A DNA stretch of 64,000 bases from Cryobacterium sp. SO2 (GTDB lineage Bacteria; Actinomycetota; Actinomycetes; Actinomycetales; Microbacteriaceae). Of this stretch, positions 24,239-31,944 are shown piece after piece. The notes beneath the pieces are model-generated. The model worked only from the letters and a program-made list of their open reading frames with translations, was not told where the DNA came from and ran no database searches. The position numbers and the translations under genes were made by a program. The stretch is taken from contig NZ_CP117849.1 in the NCBI RefSeq assembly GCF_026151165.2, positions 1,240,001 to 1,304,000 on the forward strand. Reading direction: 5' to 3'. Within the stretch, counting starts at the first letter, position 1. Every line of letters starts with the position of its first letter.

Positions 24239-26413
24239 ATGGCCTACACCCGCCCCCACGGAGCGGGCCGCGCTGGCGCCGGCAGCGGTCGAACACGTCA
24301 ACGTCCGCGCTCCCGCGACGACGACGCCCCCATCATCCCGATCCTCGCCCGCAAGGTGCGCGAGGTCGAGGCCAAGGCGCAGAGCGGTGCCAAGCTCGGC
24401 CCCACCAACCGCACCAAATACCAGGTCATCGCGCTGCTGATGCGCGAGGAACGCGCCAGGGTGAAGGCGGACGGCGAACTCACCGACGCGAACCGCGCCG
24501 AACTGCTCAAACGCCTCGACGGCATTGCCCAGATCCTTGCGAAGACCGCCGCCCGCGACACCAGCCTGATCACCCTGCTCGAACCGGATGCCGGCGTCTC
24601 CACCGTCGCGCAGCGGTTCCGCCGGGACTGGCTGCTGGAATCCGGCGCCGACCTCAGCCCGGACGAACTCATCATCACCCGCGAACCCGAGGCCAAGCCA
24701 GAGGTGCCGCAGAACCAGGTCATCCCACAGTCGGTGCGGGCCCGCCAGTTGGCGAACCCGTTCCTCGCGCCGGACTTCAGTGCCGTTCAGGCCGCCCCGG
24801 TCTCCTCCGCCCGCCGGCTCGCCAACTGGGAACTGCTCGGCCCGCTCTTCAAGTCCTTCGAATACGGCTCCGGCGGCCAAGCCGCCAGCATGGACTTGCC
24901 GGAAGCGCCGCTCGTCGACAGGCTCTCCCCGCCCGGCATGGAACTCATGCGTCACCAGGCCCGCTTCATCGAGAGCGCCCGCCTCGGCCAGCGCAGCTAC
25001 CTGCTCGCTGACGAGCCCGGCCTCGGCAAGACCGCGCAGAGCCTTCTCGCCGCATCCGTGGCCGGCGCCTACCCGCTGCTGGCGATCGTGCCCAACGTCG
25101 TGAAGATGAACTGGGTGCGCGAGGTCGAACTGTGGACCCCGCACCGCCGCGCCACCGTCATCCACGGCGACGGCGACACCCTCGACGCCTTCGCCGACGT
25201 TGTCGTGGTCAACTACGACGTGCTCGACCGGCACCTCGCCTGGCTCGGCACCCTCGGCTTCAAGGGCATGGTCGTCGATGAGGCCCACTTCATCAAGAAC
25301 CTGCAGTCGCAGCGCTCCAAGCACGTGCTCAGCCTCGCCGACCAGATCCGCCGCCGCACCCCGGGCAACAACCCGCTGCTGATGGCGCTCACCGGTACCC
25401 CGCTGATCAACGATGTCGACGACTTCCGCGCCATCTGGCAGTTCCTCGGCTGGATCGACGGCGACAAGCCCACCGCCAAGCTCATGCAGCGCCTCGAGGA
25501 GACCGGGCTCACCCCTGCGGATGCGGGCTTCTACGCCGCTGCCCGCTCGGCCGTCATCGACATGGGCATCGTGCGCCGCCGCAAGGTCGACGTGGCCGCC
25601 GACCTGCCCGCCAAGCGCATCGCCGACCTGCCAGTCGAGCTCGACAGCGAACTCGGCCGCTCCATCCAGAAGGCCGAACGCGAACTCGGCGCCCGCCTGG
25701 TCAAGCGCTACAACGCCCTCGTGGCCGCCCGCCACCCCGGCGTGAAGGCCCCGGTCCTTTCTGACGACGAACGCACCGCGTACATCCGCGCCGTCGCCCA
25801 CGCCGACCTCGAAGAGTCCAAGGGCACCAGCACCGGTGAGAACGTCTTCACGATGGTGCGCAAGATCGGCCAGGCCAAGGCCGGACTCGCCGCGGACTAC
25901 GCCGCACAGCTCGCACACTCGGTGGGCAAGGTCGTCTTCTTCGCCAAGCACATCGACGTGATGGATGCCGCCGAGGAGATCTTCGCCAAGCGGGGCCTGC
26001 GCACAGTGTCACTGCGCGGCGACCAGAGCGCCCTGGCCCGCCAGGCGGCGATCGACTCCTTCAACACCGACCCGGAGGTCGCTGTTGTGGTGTGTTCGCT
26101 CACCGCCGCCGGCGTCGGCGTGAACCTCCAGGCCGCATCCAACGTGGTGCTCGCCGAACTCAGTTGGACCGCGGCAGAGCAGACGCAGGCCATCGACAGG
26201 GTGCACCGCATCGGCCAGTCCGAACCGGTGACGGCGTGGCGGATCATCGCCGCGCACACCATCGACGCGCGCATTGCCGAACTCATCGGCAGCAAGCAGG
26301 GCCTCGCGGCCCGCGCGCTCGACGGCGCCGACGACGAGGTGTCGCCAGCCGATTCCGTGCAAGCCAGCGCGTTGGCCTTCGTGCTCACGCAGGCGCTCGA
26401 CGGAGAGCTTTAA
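24239..26413 (+). CDS. SNF2-family DEAD/DEAH helicase
   Basis: 724 aa from ATG 24239. A Swi2/Snf2 DNA translocase: LMRHQARFIESARL, Walker A DEPGLGKT, VVVNYDVLDRHL, DEAHFIKN (DEAH box), ALTGTPLIND, then helicase C with VVFFAKHIDVMDAAE, VVVCSLTAAGVGVNLQ and QAIDRVHRIGQSEPVTAW. It is related to SMARCAL1/HepA-like remodellers and probably acts on DNA-protein complexes or stalled forks. The first 60 residues are basic. Unusually for this window it has a long leader with a ribosome binding site rather than a leaderless start. Confidence 0.9.
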   Translation: MAYTRPHGAGRAGAGSGRTRQRPRSRDDDAPIIPILARKVREVEAKAQSGAKLGPTNRTKYQVIALLMREERARVKADGELTDANRAELLKRLDGIAQILAKTAARDTSLITLLEPDAGVSTVAQRFRRDWLLESGADLSPDELIITREPEAKPEVPQNQVIPQSVRARQLANPFLAPDFSAVQAAPVSSARRLANWELLGPLFKSFEYGSGGQAASMDLPEAPLVDRLSPPGMELMRHQARFIESARLGQRSYLLADEPGLGKTAQSLLAASVAGAYPLLAIVPNVVKMNWVREVELWTPHRRATVIHGDGDTLDAFADVVVVNYDVLDRHLAWLGTLGFKGMVVDEAHFIKNLQSQRSKHVLSLADQIRRRTPGNNPLLMALTGTPLINDVDDFRAIWQFLGWIDGDKPTAKLMQRLEETGLTPADAGFYAAARSAVIDMGIVRRRKVDVAADLPAKRIADLPVELDSELGRSIQKAERELGARLVKRYNALVAARHPGVKAPVLSDDERTAYIRAVAHADLEESKGTSTGENVFTMVRKIGQAKAGLAADYAAQLAHSVGKVVFFAKHIDVMDAAEEIFAKRGLRTVSLRGDQSALARQAAIDSFNTDPEVAVVVCSLTAAGVGVNLQAASNVVLAELSWTAAEQTQAIDRVHRIGQSEPVTAWRIIAAHTIDARIAELIGSKQGLAARALDGADDEVSPADSVQASALAFVLTQALDGEL

Positions 26414-26457
26414 CACCGGGCCGGAAGTCCCTACCCCCGAGCAGCGCCGCCGGTGTT
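26412..26457 (+). terminator. Stem-loop at the end of the SNF2 gene
   Basis: AACACCGG (26412-26419) and CCGGTGTT (26450-26457) form an 8-bp perfect stem around a 30-nt loop. It begins at the stop codon. There is no T-tract, so termination is likely but not certain. Confidence 0.5.
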
Positions 26458-26543
26458 GACTTGATCCAGGCATGAGCCCGCCACCATGATGGGGACGGGC
26501 AATCTGCCGAAATATACATGCATGCACTAAGGAGTAGCCAGAT

Positions 26544-27572
26544 ATGAAGATCGGTATCCTCACCAGCGGTGGAGACTGCCCGGGCCTCAACGCAGTGATT
26601 CGGGGTGCTGTCCTCAAAGGAGGCCGCGCGTACGATTCCGAGTTCGTGGGCATCCGCAACGGCTGGAGAGGACTGGTGCAGGGCGAGTTCATGAAACTCG
26701 ACCGGCACAGCGTTCGTGGCCTGTCGCGCCAGGGCGGCACCATCCTCGGCAGCTCGCGCACGAACCCCTACGAGGGCGAGAACGCGGGACCGGAGAACAT
26801 CCAGAAGACCATGGACGCTGAGGGTATCGACGCCATCATCGCCATCGGTGGCGAGGGCACCCTCACGGCCGCCCGCCGCCTCACGGATGCCGGCCTCAAG
26901 ATCGTCGGCGTGCCGAAGACCATCGACAACGACCTCGCCGCCACCGACTACTCCTTCGGCTTCAACACCGCCGTCGAGATCGCCACAGAGGCCATCGACC
27001 GGCTGCGCACCACGGCGGACTCCCACGGCCGGTGCATGATCGTCGAGGTCATGGGCCGCCACGTGGGCTGGATCGCCCTGCACTCCGGCATGGCCGGCGG
27101 CGCACACGCCATCCTCATCCCCGAGCAGCCGCAGACCATCGAACAGATCTGTGCCTGGGTCGAGAGCGTCCGCGACCGCGGCCGCGCCCCGGTCCTCGTC
27201 GTCTCCGAAGGCTTCCTGCTCGCCGAAATGGGCGAGGCCCACTCGCACAAGGGCCTGGACGCGTTCAACCGTCCCCGCCTCGGCGGCATCAGCGAACTCA
27301 TCGCCCCCATGGTCGAAGAGCGCACCGGCATCGAGGCCCGCGCGACGGTCCTCGGCCACACCCAGCGCGGTGGCGCCCCGTCGGCCTACGACCGGGTGCT
27401 CGCCACCCGCCTCGGCATGGCAGCGGTCGACGCTGTCGTCGACGGCAAGTGGGGATCCATGGTCTCGCTCAAGGGCACCGACATCCACACCGTCAGCATC
27501 GCCGACGCCACCATGGACCTCAACCGGGTCACTCAGGCGCGCTACGACGAAGCCGCAGTGCTGTTCGGCTAA
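26544..27572 (+). CDS. pfkA: 6-phosphofructokinase, actinobacterial group III
   Basis: 342 aa, AAGGAG 8 nt before ATG. It phosphorylates fructose 6-phosphate in glycolysis. Motifs: TSGGDCPGLNAVIRG, IGGEGTLTAA, GVPKTIDNDLAATD (substrate site with catalytic Asp), EVMGRHVGWIAL and LGHTQRGGAPSAYDR. The Gly in GGEGT, where PPi-dependent enzymes have Asp, indicates ATP as donor. The Lys in PKTIDND is the usual residue in actinobacterial ATP enzymes. Family length is normal. The gene is followed by a terminator with a duplicated 3' half. Confidence 0.95.
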   Translation: MKIGILTSGGDCPGLNAVIRGAVLKGGRAYDSEFVGIRNGWRGLVQGEFMKLDRHSVRGLSRQGGTILGSSRTNPYEGENAGPENIQKTMDAEGIDAIIAIGGEGTLTAARRLTDAGLKIVGVPKTIDNDLAATDYSFGFNTAVEIATEAIDRLRTTADSHGRCMIVEVMGRHVGWIALHSGMAGGAHAILIPEQPQTIEQICAWVESVRDRGRAPVLVVSEGFLLAEMGEAHSHKGLDAFNRPRLGGISELIAPMVEERTGIEARATVLGHTQRGGAPSAYDRVLATRLGMAAVDAVVDGKWGSMVSLKGTDIHTVSIADATMDLNRVTQARYDEAAVLFG

Positions 27573-27593
27573 ACCCCGCAGCACGAACGCAGA

Positions 27594-27653
27594 CTGCCCG
27601 GGCGACTGATGTCGGCCGGGCAGTTCTTGTTGTCGCGGGCAGTTCTTGTTGTC
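27594..27653 (+). terminator. pfkA terminator with tandem duplication of its 3' half
   Basis: CTGCCCGG (27594-27601) pairs with CCGGGCAG (27616-27623), extended inside by GAC/GTC. It is followed by TTCTTGTTGTC. The 18-bp block CGGGCAGTTCTTGTTGTC occurs at 27617-27634 and again, without change, at 27636-27653 (period 19). Confidence 0.75.
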
Positions 27654-27679
27654 AGTGGAGCCTTATCGTCAGTCGACGG

Positions 27680-27943
27680 TCAGGCTGCGGGCGCGAGCTT
27701 GGCCTGCACCTGCGCGAGCGACGGGTTCGTCGCGGCCGAGCCATCCGGGAAGAGCACGGTGGGCACGGTGCGGTTGCCGCCGTTGAGGCTCATCACGAGC
27801 TCGGAGGTGCCGTCGACCTCCTCGACGTTCACCTCGGTGTAACCGATGCCAACCTTGTCGAGCTGGCTCTTCAGGCGCGAGCAGTAGCCGCACCAGGTGG
27901 TGGTGAACATCGTGATAGTTCCGGTCTCAGGCACAAAATCCAT
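27680..27943 (-). CDS. mrx1: Mycoredoxin (glutaredoxin-like)
   Basis: 87 aa. It reduces mycothiol-protein mixed disulfides. The active site TTWCGYCSRLK (CxxC with Gly-Tyr) is the mycoredoxin-1 form. NGGNRTVPTVLFPDGS holds the cis-Pro loop, and TNPS lies near the C-terminus. In mycobacteria the homologue sits beside uvrD2; here it is 11 kb away, divergent from a Nudix hydrolase. The start follows a TACGCT-N6-ATG leaderless promoter. Confidence 0.92.
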   Translation of the reverse strand: MDFVPETGTITMFTTTWCGYCSRLKSQLDKVGIGYTEVNVEEVDGTSELVMSLNGGNRTVPTVLFPDGSAATNPSLAQVQAKLAPAA

Positions 27944-27955
27944 GCATACAGCGTA
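27944..27955 (-). promoter_or_regulatory. Leaderless promoter -10 box of mrx1
   Basis: On the minus strand TACGCT (27955-27950) is followed by 6 nt and ATG at 27943. It faces the divergent leaderless promoter of the Nudix gene 48 bp away. Confidence 0.6.
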
Positions 27956-28003
27956 ACCGAGGAATCGGGGAAAACGCTTGCGGCCGCCAGCTGGGCCGCT
28001 CGC

Positions 28004-28015
28004 TACGATGAAGCC
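28004..28015 (+). promoter_or_regulatory. Leaderless promoter -10 box of the Nudix gene
   Basis: TACGAT at 28004-28009, then 6 nt, then ATG at 28016. Confidence 0.6.
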
Positions 28016-28492
28016 ATGATCCAGCTGCCCCAGGTGTGCGTGTGCTACCTCACCCGCCTGTCCGAGACCGGCGACCGCCAGGTGCTGCTAGGACGCAAGA
28101 AGAAGGGGCTGGGCCTGGGCAATATCGTGGGCCTCGGCGGCAAGCTCGAGCCGGGGGAGTCGCCCGTCGACGCCGCGGTGCGTGAGGTCGAGGAAGAATC
28201 CGGCCTGACCGTGCTCGCGGATGCGCTCACCCCGATGGGTGTGCTCACCTATCTGTTCCCGCACCGGCCGGCCTGGAGTCAGCGCTCGAACGTCTTCGTC
28301 ACCGACAGGTTCACCGGCATCCCGCGGGAGTCTGACGAACTGAACCCGGTGTGGTTCAGCATCGCCGAGCTGCCCGTCGACGAAATGTGGGACGACGCCA
28401 GGCACTGGCTTCCGGGGGTGCTGGCCGGCATCCCCGTTGAGGCCACCTTCACCTTCGGTGCGGATCTGGCCACCGTCGTGGCCCGTGACTGA
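28016..28492 (+). CDS. MTH1/MutT-like Nudix hydrolase
   Basis: 158 aa. The complete Nudix box GGKLEPGESPVDAAVREVEE is followed by ESGL and preceded by GLGNIVGLGG, the pattern of MTH1-type 8-oxo-dGTP/2-hydroxy-dATP diphosphatases, which clean the nucleotide pool. WFSIAELPVDEMWDDARHW matches the family's C-terminal substrate-pocket region. The leaderless promoter rules out a much longer reading that would run back through pfkA. It is divergent from mycoredoxin, so both oxidative-damage genes share one intergenic region. Confidence 0.88.
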   Translation: MIQLPQVCVCYLTRLSETGDRQVLLGRKKKGLGLGNIVGLGGKLEPGESPVDAAVREVEEESGLTVLADALTPMGVLTYLFPHRPAWSQRSNVFVTDRFTGIPRESDELNPVWFSIAELPVDEMWDDARHWLPGVLAGIPVEATFTFGADLATVVARD

Positions 28493-28547
28493 ATCTGGCA
28501 ACACGGTTGCTGAACGTTATGAAGACGGCTGCTGAACACCTCCTGAA

Positions 28548-28669
28548 TTGACCTGCCCGCCTGAGGCTGTCAGGATCAACGAGGCCCGGTTTCGAGCCAG
28601 CCAATTCTCTTGGCGTGCCGGGCCACTCGTCCAGACGCGGTCCGGGACGAGTCACAAGGAAAGACGCCG
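28548..28669 (+). promoter_or_regulatory. pitA promoter and two-hairpin leader
   Basis: The -35 TTGACC (28548-28553), 17 bp, and -10 CAGGAT (28571-28576) predict a start at about 28583. Hairpin 1 begins there: GGCCCGG (28583-28589) with CCGGGCC (28618-28624), enclosing GCCAA/TTGGC (28600-28614). Hairpin 2 follows directly: ACTCGTCC (28625-28632) with GGACGAGT (28645-28652). The ribosome binding site AAGGAAAG starts 4 nt later. Confidence 0.6.
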
Positions 28670-29863
28670 GTGGATTTCACCCTTATCGTCGCGCTGGTCA
28701 TCGCACTGGCACTCATCTTCGACTTCACCAACGGGTTCCATGACACGGCCAACGCCATGGCCACGCCGATCGCCACCGGGGCCATGAAGCCCAAGGTGGC
28801 CGTCGGCATCGCGGCCGTGCTCAACCTCGTGGGCGCGTTCCTCTCCACCGAGGTGGCCAAGACCGTCTCCGGCGGCATCATCAAGGAGGGCGAAGGCGGC
28901 ATCCAGATCACGCCGGAGCTCATCTTCGCCGGCCTGATCGGCGCCATCGTCTGGAACCTCATCACCTGGCTGCGGGGACTCCCGTCCAGCTCCAGCCACG
29001 CACTCTTCGGCGGCCTGATCGGCGCCACGGTGATCGGTGTCGGCGCGCAGGCCGTGGCCTTCGACGTCGTGGTCGCCAAGGTGATCCTGCCCGCGTTGAT
29101 CGCCCCGATCACCGTCGGCATCGTCGCGTTCATCGCCACCCGTATCGCCTATGCCATCACCCGCCGCGACGTCGGCAAGCCGGATGGCCGTGGCGGCTTC
29201 CGTTATGCGCAGATCTTCTCCTCGTCGCTCGTGGCCCTCTCGCACGGCACCAACGACGCCCAGAAGACCATGGGCGTGATCACGCTCACCCTCATCGCCG
29301 GTGGCTACCAGGCCGTGGGAACCGGTCCCCAGTTCTGGGTGATCGCCTGCTGCGCCCTGGCCATCGCGATCGGCACGTACACCGGCGGCTGGCGCATCAT
29401 CCTCACCATGGGCAGAGGCCTCACCGAGATCAAGCCCGCCCAAGGCTTCGCGGCCGAGACCAGCACCGCCGCCACCATCCTGGCGTCCAGCCACCTCGGC
29501 TTCGCCCTCTCGACCACCCAGGTGGCGTCCGGCTCGGTCATCGGCTCCGGCCTGGGCCGTCGTGGCTCCACCGTGCGGTGGGGCATGGCCGGCCAGATCG
29601 CCCTCGGCTGGCTGCTCACGCTCCCCGCATCCGCCATCATGGGCGCATTCGCGGCCGGCCTGGCGTTGCTCGGCCCGATCGGCATCGTGCTCGACGTCGT
29701 GATCGGCACGATCGTGGTCTACGTGCTCTTCCGTTGGTCCAAGCGCGACCGCATCTCGCACGACAACATGCTGCACGACATCGATGACGCGGGCCACGTC
29801 GTGAAGATCAAGAAGACGCCCCGCAAGCCGTCCCGCAAGGACCGACAGAAGGTTGCACTGTGA
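28670..29863 (+). CDS. pitA: Low-affinity inorganic phosphate transporter PitA
   Basis: 397 aa, GTG start with AAGGAAAG 6-7 nt upstream. A Pit-family metal-phosphate:H+ symporter. Both conserved Pit signatures are present: FDFTNGFHDTANAMATPIAT in the N-half and SLVALSHGTNDAQKTMGVI in the C-half. About 8-10 membrane helices with a central cytoplasmic loop are predicted. The C-terminus is basic (KIKKTPRKPSRKDRQK). The stop overlaps the GTG of the next small gene (GTGA). The 87-nt structured leader suggests post-initiation control. Confidence 0.93.
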   Translation: MDFTLIVALVIALALIFDFTNGFHDTANAMATPIATGAMKPKVAVGIAAVLNLVGAFLSTEVAKTVSGGIIKEGEGGIQITPELIFAGLIGAIVWNLITWLRGLPSSSSHALFGGLIGATVIGVGAQAVAFDVVVAKVILPALIAPITVGIVAFIATRIAYAITRRDVGKPDGRGGFRYAQIFSSSLVALSHGTNDAQKTMGVITLTLIAGGYQAVGTGPQFWVIACCALAIAIGTYTGGWRIILTMGRGLTEIKPAQGFAAETSTAATILASSHLGFALSTTQVASGSVIGSGLGRRGSTVRWGMAGQIALGWLLTLPASAIMGAFAAGLALLGPIGIVLDVVIGTIVVYVLFRWSKRDRISHDNMLHDIDDAGHVVKIKKTPRKPSRKDRQKVAL

Positions 29864-30192
29864 TCGACTGGGCCGCTTTCCTCGTTGTCGCCGCCGCCTC
29901 GCTGGTGTCGTCGGCGATCGTCGTGTCGCTGTACTCGCTGGGCCTGCGCCTGCTCACAACGGCCGGGCGCATCCCCACCGTCGAACCCGCCGAGTTCACC
30001 GGCGCCATCACCGTGCTGTCACCGGCCCGGGCCGCGAAAGACGCCAAGCGGGCCCGCAAGGCACGCAAGGCCAACCCGCTCACGGCCGGCCAGAAGCGCG
30101 TCGCTCAGTACGCCGGCTACCTGTGCTTCGCCCTCTGCGGCCTGATCGTGCTCTACGGCGTCTACCTGATCGTTCCCGCCCTGCACAAGTAA
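29860..30192 (+). CDS. Small membrane protein coupled to pitA
   Basis: 110 aa, GTG overlapping the pitA stop by 4 nt. Two helices (about 4-31 and 82-105) flank a basic cytoplasmic segment with AKDAKRARKARKANP. I know of no domain name. The strict coupling suggests a PitA accessory subunit or regulator. It is the last gene before a convergent intergenic region carrying palindromic family 2. Confidence 0.75.
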   Translation: MIDWAAFLVVAAASLVSSAIVVSLYSLGLRLLTTAGRIPTVEPAEFTGAITVLSPARAAKDAKRARKARKANPLTAGQKRVAQYAGYLCFALCGLIVLYGVYLIVPALHK

Positions 30193-30203
30193 CCCGCACC
30201 CTC

Positions 30204-30266
30204 CCGCGAGCCGTGAGTAAAGCCCCAAAACCCGAGTCGGGTTGGGGCTTAACTCACGGCTCGCGG
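30204..30266. repeat. Palindromic element family 2, copy E
   Basis: Outer arms CCGCGAGCCGTGAGT (30204-30218) and ACTCACGGCTCGCGG pair perfectly. Inside, AAAGCCCCAA faces TTGGGGCTTA with one mismatch. The 63-bp element lies 11 bp after the small membrane gene. It lacks a T-tract but could stop transcription in either direction. Confidence 0.75.
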
Positions 30267-30306
30267 ATGTGGGGGCGCGTGCTGGGACCCACCGGGGGAG
30301 TTCTCG

Positions 30307-30385
30307 GGTGCGCTGAGCGCCCCTCGAGGGCCTGCCGGGTGCGCTGACCGTCCCGGGAGGGGCACACACGGTGCGCTGAGCGCCC
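30307..30385. repeat. Three spaced copies of GGTGCGCTGA(G/C)CG(C/T)CCC
   Basis: Copies start at 30307, 30338 and 30370, spaced 31 and 32 bp. They lie between the two family-2 palindromes. The remainder of this 353-bp intergenic region (30193-30545) holds no gene that I can support. Confidence 0.6.
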
Positions 30386-30471
30386 CCCACGTGCCACGAG
30401 ACGTGGCCACAGGGTGAGGTGGGTGTCGCGTGTGCCCGGGGCGTGCGCATCCCGCGAGCCGGCGCGCGAAG

Positions 30472-30536
30472 CCCGCGAGCCGTGAGTTTGGCCCCGAAAA
30501 GTGCGTCGGGTTGGGGCTTAACTCACGGCTCGCGGG
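30472..30536. repeat. Palindromic element family 2, copy F
   Basis: Same orientation as copy E. The right arm is identical over about 30 bp from TCGGGTTGGGGC through TTAACTCACGGCTCGCGG. The left arm differs from copy E inside (TTGGCCCCGAAAAGTGCG). It ends 9 bp before the permease stop codon at 30546. A partial left-arm fragment, CCCGCGAGCCG, lies just upstream near 30451. Confidence 0.75.
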
Positions 30537-30545
30537 ACGGTTTGG

Positions 30546-31820
30546 CTAGGCCGTGCGGCGTACCCGGCCTACCCAGGTCATCAGGTGGTAGATCACGATG
30601 GCGGCGACTGTGCCCAGCGCGATGCCGTTGAAGGTGAGGGTGCCGGCGCTGAAGGTGTAGTCGGCGATACCGATGATGAGTGCCGTCGCGGCGGTGAACT
30701 GGTTGACCGGCTTGCTGAAGTCCACCTTGTTGTCGAGCCAGATCTTCACACCGATGATGCCGATGAGCCCGTACAGGGCCGTGGTGACCCCGCCGAGCAC
30801 GCCCGCCGGGATGGTGCTGATGACGGCGCCCACCTTGGGGGAGAGGCCCAGGAGCACGGCCACGATGCCGGCCACCCAGTAGGCGGCCGTCGAGTAGATA
30901 CGGGTGGCGGCCATCACCCCGATGTTCTCGCCGTAGGTGGTGGTGCCGGAGCCGCCGCCGAAGCCGGCGATGACGGTGGCCAGGCCGTCGGCGAGCAGCG
31001 CCCGCCCGGTGAGCTTGTTCACCGAGCTGTCGGTCATCTGGGCGACGCCGCGGATGTGGCCGACGTTCTCGGCGATGAGCACCAGCACCACGGGCAGGAA
31101 GGCGGGCAGGATGGCCCAGACGGCCGGGTTCTCGAACGGGTTGGTCGGCAGGGTGAGCGGCGGCAGGCCCACCCAGGCGGCGTCACCGACGGCGCTGAAG
31201 TCGATCTGGCCCTGCATGAGCGCTGCCAGGTAGCCGACGATCACGCCGAGGAAGATCGACAACCGGCCCAGGATGCCGCGGAACACGACAGTGGACAGGA
31301 TGACGGCGGCGAGCGTGATCACGGCGGTCAGCGGCGCCACGGTGAAGTTGGCCTTGGCCACCGGCGCCAGGTTGAAACCGATCAGGGCCACGATCGCGCC
31401 GGACACGACGGGCGGCATCAGCGCGTCGATCCAGCCGGCCCCGGTGACCTGCACGATGCCGCCGACCACGGCGAGCAATACGCCGACGGCCAGGATGCCG
31501 AACAGGGCGCTGCCCATGCCCGCGGTGGCGACCGCGGCGGTGATCGGGGCGATGAATGCGAACGACGAACCCAGGTAAGAGGGCAGCTTGTTGCGGGTGA
31601 TCAGCAGGAACAGGATCGTGCCGATGCCGGAGAACAGGATGGTGGTGCTCGGCGGGAAGCCGGTGATCAGCGGCACCAGGAAGGTGGCGCCGAACATGGC
31701 CACCACGTGCTGGGCACCGATGCCGATGGTGATGGGCCAGTTGAGGCGTTCGCCCGGGGCCACGACGTCGGTCGCGCCGACAGTCTTACCGTCGCCGTGC
31801 AGGGTCCAGGGCAGTGCCAT
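30546..31820 (-). CDS. Uracil/xanthine permease, NCS2 family (UraA-like)
   Basis: 424 aa. A nucleobase:H+ symporter with about 14 membrane segments (7+7 inverted repeat). Family signatures: AQHVVAMFGATFLVPLITG, LGSSFAFIAPI, AENVGHIRGVAQMTD (Glu of the substrate site) and GGGSGTTTYGENIGVMA. Uracil is more likely than xanthine by similarity to UraA/RutG, but this is inference. The ribosome binding site is weak. The gene stands alone, convergent with pitA. Confidence 0.88.
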   Translation of the reverse strand: MALPWTLHGDGKTVGATDVVAPGERLNWPITIGIGAQHVVAMFGATFLVPLITGFPPSTTILFSGIGTILFLLITRNKLPSYLGSSFAFIAPITAAVATAGMGSALFGILAVGVLLAVVGGIVQVTGAGWIDALMPPVVSGAIVALIGFNLAPVAKANFTVAPLTAVITLAAVILSTVVFRGILGRLSIFLGVIVGYLAALMQGQIDFSAVGDAAWVGLPPLTLPTNPFENPAVWAILPAFLPVVLVLIAENVGHIRGVAQMTDSSVNKLTGRALLADGLATVIAGFGGGSGTTTYGENIGVMAATRIYSTAAYWVAGIVAVLLGLSPKVGAVISTIPAGVLGGVTTALYGLIGIIGVKIWLDNKVDFSKPVNQFTAATALIIGIADYTFSAGTLTFNGIALGTVAAIVIYHLMTWVGRVRRTA

Positions 31821-31932
31821 TCGTGTCTCGTTTCTGTGGGATCCGGCCGGCCGTGTGCCGGCGAGGCCCTAGCTGAGCGTAGTGGCCCGTCGAGCGGGCC
31901 ACCCAGTTTGCCCGGGCGTCAGCGTACGGGAT

Positions 31933-31944
31933 TAGGATCACCCC
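31933..31944 (+). promoter_or_regulatory. Leaderless promoter -10 box of the carboxylesterase
   Basis: TAGGAT at 31933-31938, then 6 nt, then ATG at 31945. Confidence 0.6.

Noticed and set aside
27032..28015. Long frame fused in front of the Nudix hydrolase
   Set aside because: It runs through pfkA in another frame; the leaderless promoter fixes ATG 28016.
30307..30385. CRISPR-like spacing of three short repeats
   Set aside because: Repeats are only 16 bp, number three, spacers of about 15 bp are too short and no cas genes are present.
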